Positions 41,868 through 51,097 of a stretch of 64,000 bases of DNA are shown piece after piece. The stretch is from Streptomyces zinciresistens K42. Lineage in GTDB: Bacteria > Actinomycetota > Actinomycetes > Streptomycetales > Streptomycetaceae. Where the stretch lies: positions 1-64,000 of the forward strand of contig NZ_AGBF01000023.1 in assembly GCF_000225525.1 (NCBI RefSeq), read 5' to 3'. Numbering within the stretch: the stretch's first letter is position 1; every line of letters begins with the position of its first letter. The notes beneath the pieces were generated by a model. It saw nothing but the letters and a program-made list of their open reading frames with translations. It did no database searches and was not told where the DNA came from. The position numbers were made by a program, and so were the translations under genes.

Positions 41868-42686
41868 TCAGGCCACCGCCGCGATCCGCGTCCTGATGTC
41901 GCCCGGACTCAGCGCGCCCTTGGCCCTCACCTGGTCGCCCGACGACTCGCCGCGCAGCCGCCGTCCGATCCACGGCACCAGGTACTCGCGCGCCCAGTGG
42001 ACGTCGTCCCGCCGGATCTCCAGCGTGCCGCGGGGCGGCAGTGCGGGCCACGGCTGGTCGGGGTCGGCCGGGGTCTCCAGTCCGAGGACCTGGCCCGCGC
42101 GCAGCGCCACGCGCGTGTGCCCCTCGGGAGACAGATGGAGCCGGTCGCCGTCCCACGCGCGGCGGTCCTGGACGGTCTTCAGGGACCACAGGTCGAGCAC
42201 CGGGCACCCGTACCGGTCGGCGACGGCCCGTACATGGCCGTTGTAGGTGGCGATCCTGCCGCGCAGGTGCTTCAGCAGCGGTACGCCCCGGGTGTCGAAG
42301 CCGGTCGTCACCATGACGGTGCCGACGGCCGCGGTGAGCGTGGCGATCGCCCGCTCGAAGCGTTCGGCGACCTCGTCGGGGTCGGTGCCGGGGCGGATGA
42401 TGTCGTTGCCGCCGGCACAGAACGAGACCATGTCCGGGGCGAGTTCGAGGGCCCTGGGCAGCTGGTCCGCCACGATCTGGTCGAGCAGTTTCCCCCGCAC
42501 GGCGAGGTTGGTGTACGTGAAGTCGCCCTCGGGGCGCCGGTCGGCGAGGAGGACCGCGAAACGGTCGGCCCAGCCGACGAACGCGCCGTCGGGGCCCGGA
42601 TCGCCTACGCCCTCGGTGAAGCTGTCCCCCACCGCGACGTACGACCCGATCACTGATCTGTTGTCACTCTTCGAATCGTCTGTCAC
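41868..42686 (-). CDS. SGNH/GDSL-family hydrolase
   Basis: A 272-residue cytosolic SGNH hydrolase. Block I is YVAVGDSFTEGVGDPGPDGAFVGWADRFA (catalytic Ser in GDSFTEG), block II NLAVRGKLLDQIV (Gly), block III VSFCAGGNDIIRPG (Asn) and block V DGDRLHLSPEGHTRVA (Asp/His as D-x-L-H). Family members deacylate or de-esterify lipids and sugars; no signal peptide is present. The C-terminal ~60 residues (REYLVPWIGRRLRGESSGDQVRAKG...) are a streptomycete-specific extension. It is probably monocistronic. Confidence 0.9.
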   Translation of the reverse strand: MTDDSKSDNRSVIGSYVAVGDSFTEGVGDPGPDGAFVGWADRFAVLLADRRPEGDFTYTNLAVRGKLLDQIVADQLPRALELAPDMVSFCAGGNDIIRPGTDPDEVAERFERAIATLTAAVGTVMVTTGFDTRGVPLLKHLRGRIATYNGHVRAVADRYGCPVLDLWSLKTVQDRRAWDGDRLHLSPEGHTRVALRAGQVLGLETPADPDQPWPALPPRGTLEIRRDDVHWAREYLVPWIGRRLRGESSGDQVRAKGALSPGDIRTRIAAVA

Positions 42687-42907
42687 AACGGCACATGATT
42701 CACCTTCGAATGTGACCTACGCGACCGTAGGAAAGGGTTGACGGGCGGTGAGATAAGCCACTGCCAAAGTGTTCACCAAACCCGGAATAACGTTCCGGCA
42801 CGGCGCGTTGGGCGCCGCCACCGCAATCCCCGGCCGGGAATCCGCATACGGCCCCGAGCCCGCGCACGAGCACGAATGCGGGCACGAGTACGAGCACGTG
42901 CGGGAAA
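42687..42907. other. Intergenic region upstream of the SGNH hydrolase
   Basis: This stretch, with the terminator at 42908-42949 and the short spacer behind it, makes ~300 bp between the SGNH gene start and the M23 peptidase stop. It should contain the SGNH promoter. Around 42850-42905 there is a run of gcacgag/cgagcac-type short repeats. No gene is seen. Confidence 0.45.
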
Positions 42908-42949
42908 GGCCGAAGGCCGGACCCGGGGATCGGGGTCCGGCCTTCGGCC
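42908..42949 (-). terminator. Terminator of the M23 peptidase gene
   Basis: A 17 bp perfect stem (ggccgaaggccggaccc and its complement) with an 8 base loop, starting 43 bases beyond the stop codon at 42993 on the minus strand. Confidence 0.85.
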
Positions 42950-42992
42950 GCGTGTCAGGCAGGTGGTGCGGGTCGCGCGCGCGGGCGGGCCG

Positions 42993-43943
42993 TCAGCCGA
43001 TGGAGACGCCCTTGGAGCGGAGGTAGGCGACCGGGTCCACGTCCGAGCCGTAGTTCGGGGTGGTGCGGATCTCCAGGTGCAGGTGCGGGCCGGTCACGTT
43101 GCCGGTCGCGCCCGAGAGGCCGAGCTGCTGGCCCGCGGTCACCGTCTGGCCGCTGGAGACGGCCAGCGAGGACATGTGGGCGTACTGGGCGTAGTAGCCG
43201 TCGGCGAGCCGGATGATGATCTGGTTGCCGTACGGGCCGGCCCAGCCGGCCGAGACGACGGTGCCCGAGCCGACGGCCTTGAGGGGCGTGCCCATCGGGG
43301 CGGTGAAGTCGGCTCCGGTGTGGTAGCCGCTCGACCACATGCTGCCCGGCACCTTGTAGTTGGTGCCGACCGACGCGGAGTCCGTCGGAGCGGAGAAGCC
43401 GCTCGCCGTGGCGGCGCTCGCGGCCTTGGCGACGGTCTTCCGGGGAGCCGTCTTCTCGGGGGCGGTCTCCTGATGGGCCTTCGCGGACGGCTTGGCCGCC
43501 GAAGAAGGCGTCGCGGCGGACGGCTTGGAGCTCTCCGCGTGGGCCTTCTTGCCGCCGAGGACGAGCTTCAGGCCCGGGTGGATCAGAGCGGGGTCCGAGC
43601 CGACGGCGTCGCGGTTGTCGCTGTAGAGCTTCTGCCAGCCGCCGCTGACGTTCTGCTCGTCGGCGATCTTGGCGAGGTAGTCCCCGGCCTTCACCGAATA
43701 GGAGCGCACGCCGGTCTTCTTCGCGGCGGTCTGCCGCTCACCGGTCTTCTTCTCGACGGCCTTCTTCGCGGAGACCGGAGCGGACTGCACGGCCTTCTCG
43801 GTGACGGGCTGCGCGGGAGCGGCGAAGGCTCCGGTGGCCCCCATGAGCGGGAGGGCGAGAGCGGCGCCACCGGTTCCGGCGACGGCTATGGAACGGGTGA
43901 AGCGCAGGGACTTCGGACGGCGGTGCTTACCCTTCGCGGGCAT
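42993..43943 (-). CDS. Secreted LysM/M23 cell-wall peptidase
   Basis: A 316-residue exported peptidoglycan hydrolase. Residues 1-45 are a signal peptide (basic start KGKHRRPKSLRF, hydrophobic AVAGTGGAALALPLMGATGAFA, cleavage after AFA). A LysM domain follows (SYSVKAGDYLAKIADEQNVSGGWQKLYSDNRDAVGSDPALIHPGLKLVL), then an Ala/Lys/Pro-rich linker and a C-terminal M23 (LytM) domain with zinc ligands in YHTGADFTAP (H-x3-D) and GPHLHLEIR (HxH). It should cleave peptide cross-links. The start is ATG 43943 with GGAGAGG eight bases upstream. A c-di-AMP-type riboswitch lies in the leader. Confidence 0.93.
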   Translation of the reverse strand: MPAKGKHRRPKSLRFTRSIAVAGTGGAALALPLMGATGAFAAPAQPVTEKAVQSAPVSAKKAVEKKTGERQTAAKKTGVRSYSVKAGDYLAKIADEQNVSGGWQKLYSDNRDAVGSDPALIHPGLKLVLGGKKAHAESSKPSAATPSSAAKPSAKAHQETAPEKTAPRKTVAKAASAATASGFSAPTDSASVGTNYKVPGSMWSSGYHTGADFTAPMGTPLKAVGSGTVVSAGWAGPYGNQIIIRLADGYYAQYAHMSSLAVSSGQTVTAGQQLGLSGATGNVTGPHLHLEIRTTPNYGSDVDPVAYLRSKGVSIG

Positions 43944-43954
43944 GGCTTTTTCCT

Positions 43955-44160
43955 CTCCGGTGCCTGCGAGGTGAGCTGTCGGGTGCGAGCTGGAGATGCC
44001 CGGCCGCGCCGAGGCGCGACTTAACCCCAAGCCTGTTCCGGAGACCGGAACAGGCGGTGGTGCCTGTGGGTCCCCCGCTCCTGCCGTGCACGGGTGAGTT
44101 GGCGCGGGATCCGGTCGGCGGCAGGATTCGGCGTCCGTCCGGATTGGTGGCGAACGTAAG
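43955..44160 (-). promoter_or_regulatory. ydaO-yuaA (c-di-AMP) riboswitch
   Basis: Read on the minus strand, the leader of the M23 peptidase gene contains the hallmark blocks in order. These are GCCGAATCC (around 44124-44133), GGATCC...CAACTC, GGGGGACCCAC, a variable hairpin built on the palindrome cctgttccgg/ccggaacagg, TTGGGGTTAAGTCGC, and ACCCGACAGCTCACCTCGCAGGC just before the ribosome site. This is the consensus of the c-di-AMP riboswitch, which in streptomycetes controls cell-wall hydrolase genes. Borders are approximate. Binding of c-di-AMP would be expected to switch expression off. Confidence 0.85.
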
Positions 44161-44712
44161 CGAGGAGGACGCACCGGAACAAGTGACGGGTTCCGTCCGA
44201 ATGCGTTCCCGTTGATCCCTTGCGGGAATTCCCGGTCACCCTGAGTGAATTCCAGGAGTCCACACGCCTCGAAACCCCATGAGAACCATACGAATTGCGT
44301 GGACATGACTAACGACGCACCGTCACGGTTATGACGCTCCTCACGTGACCCTGCTCCAGCCTTCCCTAATCCAGGGCGAGTTAGAACGAAGGAAGCAATT
44401 CGGACAGAAGTATCCGGATGTGACGAGATTGGATATGCACCGCGGCAGGTCAACCCGGCAAAAGGGGATGAAATACCCGCCCCGCACAAGGGGGCAACCA
44501 TCGCACCATTAGTCCGTTTCGCGAACTTCGACCGTCGGGATCGCGACGGGGCGCGGAAGAACGCGCGAGGGGCACGAGAAGGGCGTACGGCCTGCCGGGC
44601 GACGCCTGTGGACAACTCATCGGCCGTGGAACGCATGTCGTATCGTCGGGGACGCACCCCGCCGGCCTCATCGCCGAGCCGCGCCGGCGGGGCCGACCGG
44701 GAGGAGCCACCC
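44161..44712. other. Non-coding region between the riboswitch and the phosphatase gene
   Basis: About 550 bp, locally A/T-richer than average (44200-44470). It must carry the promoter of the leftward peptidase transcript and that of the rightward phosphatase gene. No gene-like frame. Confidence 0.45.
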
Positions 44713-45510
44713 GTGACGCAGCAGATCCCCTCGACCGAGCCCGAGCTGGCAGGGGTGCGCAACTTCCGCGACGTGGGCGGACTGCCGACGCGAGACGGAC
44801 GGCGGGTGCGGCGGGGCGTGCTGTTCCGCAGCGGGCACCTCGCGCACGCGACCGCGGACGACGCGGCCTTCCTGGGCTCCCTGGGGCTGCACACGATCTT
44901 CGACTTCCGCAACGCGGCCGACCAGAAGCTCGAAGGCCCGGACGTCGGGCTGCCGGGCGTGCGCAACGTGAACCTTCCGCTGTCCGACCCGGCGGACGGG
45001 GCGGAGTTCTGGAAGATGGTCCGCGACGGCGACCTCGACGAGTTGCGCGCCATCCTCGCGGACGACAAGGGCGCGGAGCGGATGATCGCCTCCTACCGCG
45101 CGATCATCAAGGAGCGCACCGGCGAGCACTCCCGGGTCCTGCACGCGCTCGCGCAGGACAGCGTCCCGGCGCTCATGCACTGCGCGGCCGGCAAGGACCG
45201 GGCCGGCCTCTCCATCGCCGTGACACTGCTCGCGCTCGGGGTCGAGCGTGAGGCGATCGTCGCCGACTACCTGGAGTCCAACGCCAAGCACCGCCGCTAC
45301 AAGGTGCGCCGCAGCGGCACCGGGGCATCCGCCTACTCGCCTGAGGTCATGGAGCTGCTCAGCCCGCTGTTCGACGCGCGGGCCGAGTACCTGACGGCCG
45401 CCTTCTCGACGATCGAGGAGACCTGGGGCGGCGTCGACGCCTATCTGGAGCAGGGTCTGCGGGTCACCCCGCAGACCCGCGAGCGGCTGCGCGCCCGGCT
45501 GCTCGACTGA
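44713..45510 (+). CDS. Tyrosine/serine protein phosphatase (DUF442/PtpB-like)
   Basis: A 265-residue dual-specificity-type phosphatase of the PtpB (IphP) family. The N-terminal LAGVRNFRDVGGLPTRDGRRVRRGVLFRSGHLAHATADD is the family signature. The catalytic loop is MHCAAGKDRAGLSIAV (H-C-x2-G-K-x-R). The C-terminal helix set has DYLESNAKHRRYKVRR and ETWGGVDAYLEQGLRVTPQ. The start is GTG 44713 with GGAGG upstream. Family members dephosphorylate protein tyrosine or phosphoinositides. It is monocistronic. Confidence 0.92.
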   Translation: MTQQIPSTEPELAGVRNFRDVGGLPTRDGRRVRRGVLFRSGHLAHATADDAAFLGSLGLHTIFDFRNAADQKLEGPDVGLPGVRNVNLPLSDPADGAEFWKMVRDGDLDELRAILADDKGAERMIASYRAIIKERTGEHSRVLHALAQDSVPALMHCAAGKDRAGLSIAVTLLALGVEREAIVADYLESNAKHRRYKVRRSGTGASAYSPEVMELLSPLFDARAEYLTAAFSTIEETWGGVDAYLEQGLRVTPQTRERLRARLLD

Positions 45511-45541
45511 CCCCCGGCGGGCCGCCGCCGGGCCGCCCCGC

Positions 45542-45661
45542 CTACTTCGCGCCCGCCTCGAACAGGAGGTAGATGAAGGCGGCGAAGACGTGGCCGACCG
45601 CGATGTAGATGAGCAGCCGCACCCACAGGGCCCGCGGGAACTTCTCCTCCATGTTTCTCAT
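45542..45661 (-). CDS. Small membrane protein, DUF6126-like
   Basis: A 39-residue protein: MRNMEEKFPRALWVRLLIYI, then AVGHVFAAFIYLLFEAGAK. One transmembrane helix spans about residues 15-35. It starts at ATG 45661 overlapping the stop of the XRE-cupin gene (ATGA), so the two form a translationally coupled pair. This tiny protein commonly accompanies XRE-cupin regulators in streptomycetes (DUF6126, by recollection). The role is unknown; a membrane partner of the regulator is plausible. Confidence 0.82.
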   Translation of the reverse strand: MRNMEEKFPRALWVRLLIYIAVGHVFAAFIYLLFEAGAK

Positions 45662-46317
45662 GACGTCTCTCCAGGGGTGGGGCCCAGGCACAGCGTGGCC
45701 GTCGGGCTCTGCATCAGGGTGTGGACGAAGAGGAGCTCGACGCCGCCCTCGTCCTGGGCGGCGATGCGGTGCGGGGTGAGCGAGTCGAAGTGCGCGCTGT
45801 CACCGGGGCCGAGGCGGTGGGTGGTGTCCCCGAGACGCAGCCGCAGCTCCCCCTTGAGGACGTGGAGCCACTCCTCGCCGGGGTGCACGCGCACGATGTC
45901 ACCCTGCGAGCGGTGCGGCACATGGACGCGCAGGGCCTGCATCCCGCGCCCGGAGGCGCCCGCCTGCCAGTACGTCCAGCCGCCCGCGGCGGTCGGCTCC
46001 ATGTCGGCGGCGCGCACCACGGCGTCGCGGTCGGCGACCGTCTCCCCGAGCAGTTCGGAGACGGTGGTGCCGTAGATGCGGGCCAGGGCGAGCAGCATCG
46101 GCAGGGAGGGCTGCCGCTGCCCGGTCTCCAGCCGGGACAGATGGGCGGGCGACAGTCCGGCGGAGCGGGCCGCGGCCTCCAGGGTGAGGGAGGCCCGACG
46201 GCGCAGGGCGCGCAGCTGAGGGGCGACGACGGGCAGGATCTGGGCCGGCCCCGCCACCTCGGCCGGCCCCGCCGCCTCGCCTTCGGGCCCGTTCTCGGGA
46301 GAGCTCATGCTCCCCAT
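45658..46317 (-). CDS. XRE-family regulator with cupin domain
   Basis: A 219-residue regulator. Residues ~30-95 are an XRE helix-turn-helix (LRALRRRASLTLEAAARSAGLSPAHLSRLETGQRQPSLPMLLALARIYGTTVSELLG). Residues ~110-215 form a cupin ligand-binding domain (GMQALRVHVPHRSQGDIVRVHPGEEWLHVLKGELRLRLGDTTHRLGPGDSAHFDSLTPHRIAAQ). The protein is expected to sense a small molecule and repress a target. A perfect inverted repeat just upstream of the start suggests autoregulation. Start at ATG 46317 or 46308. Confidence 0.9.
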   Translation of the reverse strand: MGSMSSPENGPEGEAAGPAEVAGPAQILPVVAPQLRALRRRASLTLEAAARSAGLSPAHLSRLETGQRQPSLPMLLALARIYGTTVSELLGETVADRDAVVRAADMEPTAAGGWTYWQAGASGRGMQALRVHVPHRSQGDIVRVHPGEEWLHVLKGELRLRLGDTTHRLGPGDSAHFDSLTPHRIAAQDEGGVELLFVHTLMQSPTATLCLGPTPGETS

Positions 46318-46329
46318 TCAGCCGCAGCA

Positions 46330-46364
46330 TTGCCTCAGGGGCAAATTTGTTGCCCCTGAGGCAA
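46330..46364. promoter_or_regulatory. 15 bp perfect palindrome upstream of the XRE-cupin gene
   Basis: TTGCCTCAGGGGCAA, 5 bases (atttg), then its exact complement. The site lies 13-47 bases upstream of the regulator's first codon, so it is a good candidate operator for autorepression. Each arm is itself nearly palindromic (TTGCC...GGCAA). It also lies between the stop of the aminotransferase gene and the regulator, so a terminator of the hopanoid operon is the alternative; there is no T-tract. Confidence 0.7.
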
Positions 46365-46397
46365 AAGCACCCTCGGGGCCCGGGACGGGACCGGCTC

Positions 46398-47783
46398 TCA
46401 GCGGTTCGCCACCGCCTGCTTGACCAGTGTCTTACCGAAGTCCCACATCAGTCCGCCCCCGCTGTGTGCGTCGTCCATCACATCGGTGAAGGCGTCCACG
46501 AACCGGTCCACCTCCCGCTCGCCGATGATCAGCGGCGGAATCAGCTTGATCACCTCCAGGTGGTCGCCGCTGACCTGGGTGAGGATCCGGTGCCGCCGCA
46601 GCAGCGGCACCACGACCATCTGCGCGAACAGGCCCTTGCGCGCGGCCTGGAGCATGGTCCAGCGGCTGCGCAGCTTCAGCGAGTCGGGGCGCCCGAACTC
46701 GATGCCGATCATCAGCCCCCGGCCGCGTACGTCGGCCAGCAGCTCGTATCCGCCGGTCAGGGCCGCCAGCCGGGACCTCAGCAGATCTCCCGTCGCGCGG
46801 GCGTTGGCGACGATCTGCTCGTTCTCCATGACGGACAGGACCGCGAGGCCGGCGGCCATGGCCTGCGCGTTGGCGCCGAAGCTCGCGGAGTGCACCAGGA
46901 CCCGGTCCATGGACGAGTAGACCTTCTTGAAGATCCAGTCCTTGCCGAGCGTGGCGCCCACCGGCACATAGCCGCCGGACAGCGCCTTGGCCACGCACAC
47001 CAGGTCCGGCTCGACCCCCTCCTCGTGCTGGTAGGCGTAGAAGTCGCCGGTGCGTCCGAGTCCCGTCTGCACCTCGTCGGCGATGAGGAGCGCCTTGTGC
47101 CGGTGCAGCAGTTCCTGGGCGGCCCGCAGATACCCGCCGGGCGCCTCGTGGACGCCCTTGCCCTGGATCGGCTCGACGATCAGGGCGGCGACGTCGCCCT
47201 TCTTCAGCTCCCTCGCCAGCGCGTCGAGATCGCCGAGGGGTACGGCGGTGTCCGGCAGCAGCGGGGCGAAGCCGTCCCGGAAGCCGGACTCGCCGTTGAC
47301 GGACAGGGAGCCCGTGGTCAGCCCGTGGAAGGCGTGGTCGCAGTACAGGACGCGCGGCCTGCCGGTGGCGAACCGGGCGAACTTCAGCGCTCCCTCGACC
47401 GCCTCGGTGCCGCTGCTGCCGAAGAACACCCGGTCCAGGTGCGGGCTGTGCGCGAGCAGCTTCTCGGCCAGCAGACCGGGCAGCGGCTGGCAGTCGAAGC
47501 GGGTGAGGTCGGCGAGGCCCAGGTCGATGACGTCGTGCAGCGCCTTGCGGACGACGGGGTGGTGCCGCCCGAGGCCCATCACCCCGAACCCGGCGAGCAT
47601 GTCCAGGTAGTCGTCGCCGTCCGCGTCCCAGAAGTAGGCGCCCTCGGCCCGCTCGTAGACCTTGTCGAAGCCGATGGTGCGCAGCATCCGCGGGAGCTGG
47701 TGGTTGAGGTGCCGGGTGTGCAGCTCGTAGCGCTCGGCCCCGCGCGCGGCGAGGAGGTGACCGAGGTCGAACTCCGTGGTCAT
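46398..47783 (-). CDS. hpnO: Class III aminotransferase of hopanoid side-chain synthesis
   Basis: A 461-residue PLP-dependent class III aminotransferase. Features: [96 protein letters not shown] and the Schiff-base lysine in [18 protein letters not shown]. In hopanoid operons this enzyme makes aminobacteriohopanetriol from a bacteriohopane aldehyde/ketose precursor. It is the last gene of the operon; ATG 47783 overlaps the dxs stop (ATGA). Confidence 0.9.
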   Translation of the reverse strand: MTTEFDLGHLLAARGAERYELHTRHLNHQLPRMLRTIGFDKVYERAEGAYFWDADGDDYLDMLAGFGVMGLGRHHPVVRKALHDVIDLGLADLTRFDCQPLPGLLAEKLLAHSPHLDRVFFGSSGTEAVEGALKFARFATGRPRVLYCDHAFHGLTTGSLSVNGESGFRDGFAPLLPDTAVPLGDLDALARELKKGDVAALIVEPIQGKGVHEAPGGYLRAAQELLHRHKALLIADEVQTGLGRTGDFYAYQHEEGVEPDLVCVAKALSGGYVPVGATLGKDWIFKKVYSSMDRVLVHSASFGANAQAMAAGLAVLSVMENEQIVANARATGDLLRSRLAALTGGYELLADVRGRGLMIGIEFGRPDSLKLRSRWTMLQAARKGLFAQMVVVPLLRRHRILTQVSGDHLEVIKLIPPLIIGEREVDRFVDAFTDVMDDAHSGGGLMWDFGKTLVKQAVANR

Positions 47784-49735
47784 GGGGTCCTCTCCTTGGC
47801 CGGCACTGCGGTACGGCCGTCCTGGCCGCCGTTCGCCCGCGGTCCGGCCGGGGTGTCCCCGGCCTCCCCGAGGGCGAGGCTCGCGCTGATCCGCCCGGCG
47901 ACCTCGACGGGGGTGAGGCCGATGTCGGCCAGCACCTCGCCCCGTTTGGCGTGGGCGAGGAACTGCTCCGGGATGCCGAACCGGCGTACCGGCACGTCCA
48001 CGTCGGCGTCCCGCAGGGCCAGTTCCACGGCCGCGCCGACGCCCGCCGCCCGGCTGTTGTCCTCGACGACGGCGACGATCCGGTGCCGTGCGGCGAGCGG
48101 CGCGAGGGCGGGGTCGACGGGCTTGACCCAGCGCGGGTCGACGACGGTGCAGGTGAGTCCGCGGGCCCCGAGCAGGTCGGCCGCCTGGAGGCAGACCGGG
48201 GCCATCACGCCGACGGCGACGAGCAGGACGTCCGGCTCGCCGTCGTCCCCGCGCAGCACGTCCAGGCCGCCCACCCGGTCCACCGCCGGGACGGAGGGTC
48301 CGACCGACTCCTTCGGGAACCGGACCAGGGTGGGAGCGTCGTCGCAGGCCACGGCCTCGCGCAGCTGGGCGCGCAGTTGGTCGGCGTCGCGCGGGGCGGC
48401 GATCCTGAGGCCGGGCACCACCTGGAGGACGGACAGGTCCCACACGCCGTTGTGGGAGGGGCCGTCGACCCCGGTGACCCCGGCCCGGTCCAGGACGAAG
48501 GTCACCCCGCAGCGGTGCAGCGCCACGTCCATGAGGAGCTGGTCGAAGGCGCGGTTGAGGAAGGTGGCGTAGACGGCGACGACGGGGTGGAGCCCGCCCG
48601 TGGCCAGGCCGGCCGCCGAGACCACCGCGTGCTGCTCGGCGATGCCCACGTCCCAGACCCGGTCCGGGAACCGTTCGGCGAACCTGCCGAGTCCCACGGG
48701 GTGCAGCATGGCGGCCGTGATCGCCACGACGTCCGCCCGCTCCTCCCCGATCCGCACGATCTCGTCGCCGAACACCGACGTCCACGACGGCCCGGCGGAC
48801 GGGGCGAGCGGCTCGCAGGTGAGCGGGTCCATCACGCCGACGGTGTGGAAGTGGTCCTCCTCGTGGGCGAGGGCGGGTTCACAGCCGCGCCCCTTCTCCG
48901 TGCGGCAGTGCACGAGGACGGGTCCGTGGAAGCGCTTCGCCCGCCGCAGCGCGGACTCGACGGCGCCGATGTCGTGGCCGTCGATGGGACCGACGTACTT
49001 GAGCCCGAGGTCCTCGAACATGCCCTGCGGCGCGAAGGCGTCCTTGAACCCCTTCTTCGCGCCGTGCAGGGACTCGTAGACGGTGCCGCCGACCAGCGGG
49101 GTGCGCAGCAGGACCTCCTTGCCCCAGGCGAGGAACCGCTCGTAGCCGTCGGTGGTGCGCAGGGTGGCGAGGTGGTCGGCGAGCCCGCCGATGGTCGGCG
49201 CGTAGGACCGCTCGTTGTCGTTGACGACGATGATCAGCGGCCGGTCCCTGGCCGCGGCGATGTTGTTCAGCGCCTCCCAGGCCATGCCGCCGGTCAGCGC
49301 CCCGTCGCCGATCACGGCGACCACGCACCCCTCCTCCCCCCGCACCTGCCGGGCCTTGGCGAGCCCGTCGGCCCAGCCGAGCGCGGTGGAGGCGTGGCTG
49401 TTCTCGACGATGTCGTGCGCGGACTCCTCGCGCGAGGGGTAGCCGGACAGACCGCCCTTGCCGCGCAGCTTGGAGAAGTCCTGACGCCCCGTCAGCAGCT
49501 TGTGCACATAGCTCTGGTGGCCGGTGTCCCACACGATGCGGTCGACCGGCGACTCGAAGACCCGGTGGAGCGCGACGGAGAGTTCCACCACCCCCAGGTT
49601 GGGCCCGAGGTGCCCCCCGGTCCTGGCGACCGCGTGCACCAGGAACTCCCTGATCTCGTCGGACAGTTCGCCGAGTTCCGCCTCGGACAGCGCCTTCAGG
49701 TCACGTGGTCCCCGGATGCTCTCCAGAATCGTCAC
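47780..49735 (-). CDS. dxs: 1-deoxy-D-xylulose-5-phosphate synthase
   Basis: A 651-residue thiamine-diphosphate enzyme making DXP from pyruvate and glyceraldehyde-3-phosphate, the entry step of the MEP isoprenoid pathway. Features: [95 protein letters not shown] (ThDP-binding GDG...N), [36 protein letters not shown] and [20 protein letters not shown]. This is a pathway-dedicated copy in the hopanoid operon, supplying C5 units for squalene. The ispG that normally precedes it is broken here. Confidence 0.95.
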   Translation of the reverse strand: MTILESIRGPRDLKALSEAELGELSDEIREFLVHAVARTGGHLGPNLGVVELSVALHRVFESPVDRIVWDTGHQSYVHKLLTGRQDFSKLRGKGGLSGYPSREESAHDIVENSHASTALGWADGLAKARQVRGEEGCVVAVIGDGALTGGMAWEALNNIAAARDRPLIIVVNDNERSYAPTIGGLADHLATLRTTDGYERFLAWGKEVLLRTPLVGGTVYESLHGAKKGFKDAFAPQGMFEDLGLKYVGPIDGHDIGAVESALRRAKRFHGPVLVHCRTEKGRGCEPALAHEEDHFHTVGVMDPLTCEPLAPSAGPSWTSVFGDEIVRIGEERADVVAITAAMLHPVGLGRFAERFPDRVWDVGIAEQHAVVSAAGLATGGLHPVVAVYATFLNRAFDQLLMDVALHRCGVTFVLDRAGVTGVDGPSHNGVWDLSVLQVVPGLRIAAPRDADQLRAQLREAVACDDAPTLVRFPKESVGPSVPAVDRVGGLDVLRGDDGEPDVLLVAVGVMAPVCLQAADLLGARGLTCTVVDPRWVKPVDPALAPLAARHRIVAVVEDNSRAAGVGAAVELALRDADVDVPVRRFGIPEQFLAHAKRGEVLADIGLTPVEVAGRISASLALGEAGDTPAGPRANGGQDGRTAVPAKERTP

Positions 49736-49777
49736 GCTCGGGCCCCCTCTCGGTCCGTGCCTCGCTTCAACCCACCG

Positions 49778-50065
49778 TCACTGCCGGTGTCCCCGAACCG
49801 GCCGGGGCGCTCGCGGCGACAGCGCGTCCGCGTCGTCCTGCGTCGGACACGCCACCCGCACGATCTGGCACCCCGACGCCGTCGGCTCCGCGATCCGCTG
49901 CAACGTCGCCCCGACGTCCGCCGTACGCGTCGTCGTCACCGACCGCACCGACACCGCGGCACCCCCGCCGACCGCCGGCGTCCCGACCTGGGTCCGACGG
50001 CTCCCGCGGCGCTCGGCGACCGGCCGGACCGGTACCTCCGGGACGCCCGGGGGGATCGGGGTCAC
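49778..50065 (-). pseudogene. ispG: ispG (gcpE) N-terminal remnant
   Basis: Read from GTG 50065, the 95 codons match the IspG N-terminus: [65 protein letters not shown]. Reading then runs into [13 protein letters not shown] and a stop. Intact IspG is ~380 residues; the rest of the barrel and the Fe-S cysteine domain are absent. Substitutions at usually fixed positions ([23 protein letters not shown] for SVQSMTTTRTSDIGATLQQIAEL) show that the remnant is drifting. It sits 5 bases after the hpnH stop and upstream of dxs, exactly where ispG lies in related operons. A functional ispG must be elsewhere. Confidence 0.85.
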
Positions 50066-50069
50066 GGTC

Positions 50070-51092
50070 TCACTCCCGGTTCCCGGAGACGGTCTCGCGC
50101 ATGGCGCGCAGGGACTCCTTGAGCGAGCCCATGGTGGCGAGGACGGCGGTGGGCTCGTAGCCGCAGTGCGCCATGCAGTTGGCGCAGCGCGGGTCCTTGC
50201 CGCGGCCGTACTTGTCCCAGTCGGTCTCCTCGATGAGTTCCCGGTACGTCGGCACATAGCCGTCGCTCATCAGGTAGCAGGGGCGCTGCCAGCCGAACAG
50301 CGAGTAGTTCGGGATCGCCCAGGCCGTGCACGGGAAGTCGACCCTGCCCTCCAGGAAGTCCAGGAAGAGCGGCGAGTGGTTGAGCCGCCAGCGGCTGCGG
50401 TTGCCGCCCGCGAATGCCTTCTTGAACAGTTCGCGGGTCTGCTCGACGCCGAGGAAGTGCTCCTGGTCGGGCGCCTTCTCGTAGGCGTAGGCCGGCGAGA
50501 TCATCATCTCGTCGACCTGAAGCTCGTCGTTGAGGAAGTTGAGCACCTCGACGACGGTCTGCGGGGTGTCGGTGTTGAAGAAGGTCGAGTTGGTGGTGAC
50601 CCGGAAGCCGCGCCGCTTGGCCTCCTTGATCGCCTCGACGGCCTCGTCGAACACGCCTTCCTTCGCCACCGACTCGTCGTGCCGCTCGCGCAGCCCGTCG
50701 ATGTGCACGGCGAAGGCGAAGTAGGGCGACGGGGTGAACTTCTCCATCTTCTTGCGCATCAGCATGGCGTTGGTGCAGAGGAAGACGTACTTGCGCCGGG
50801 CCACCAGCTGCCGCACGATCTCGTCGATCTGCGGGTGCATCAGCGGCTCGCCGCCGGCGATGGACACCATCGGCGCGCCGGACTCCAGCACCGCCCCGAC
50901 GGCCTGGGCGACCGGCATGCGCTGCTTGAGCACGCCGGCCGGGTGCTGGATCTTGCCGCACCCCTCGCACTTGAGGTTGCAGGCGAACAGCGGCTCCAGC
51001 TCGACGATCAGCGGGAACTTGTCCCGCCTGCGGAGCTTCTGTTCGGCCAAGTAAGTAGCGACCTTGATGGACTGACGCAGCGGCATGGCCAT
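50070..51092 (-). CDS. hpnH: Radical SAM adenosyl-hopene transferase
   Basis: A 340-residue radical SAM protein joining a 5'-deoxyadenosyl radical to diploptene to form adenosylhopane, the first step of extended (C35) hopanoids. The cluster motif is [15 protein letters not shown] (Cys38, 42, 45), with [37 protein letters not shown] and the C-terminal [16 protein letters not shown] and [15 protein letters not shown]. The start is ATG 51092 (MAMPLRQSI) with AGGAGGTGAG upstream. It lies just after the nucleosidase gene, which acts on its product. Confidence 0.94.
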   Translation of the reverse strand: MAMPLRQSIKVATYLAEQKLRRRDKFPLIVELEPLFACNLKCEGCGKIQHPAGVLKQRMPVAQAVGAVLESGAPMVSIAGGEPLMHPQIDEIVRQLVARRKYVFLCTNAMLMRKKMEKFTPSPYFAFAVHIDGLRERHDESVAKEGVFDEAVEAIKEAKRRGFRVTTNSTFFNTDTPQTVVEVLNFLNDELQVDEMMISPAYAYEKAPDQEHFLGVEQTRELFKKAFAGGNRSRWRLNHSPLFLDFLEGRVDFPCTAWAIPNYSLFGWQRPCYLMSDGYVPTYRELIEETDWDKYGRGKDPRCANCMAHCGYEPTAVLATMGSLKESLRAMRETVSGNRE

Positions 51093-51097
51093 CTGGC

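Noticed and set aside
45658..46359. Plus-strand ORF antisense to the XRE-cupin gene
   Set aside because: The opposite strand encodes an unmistakable HTH-cupin protein with proper codon bias.
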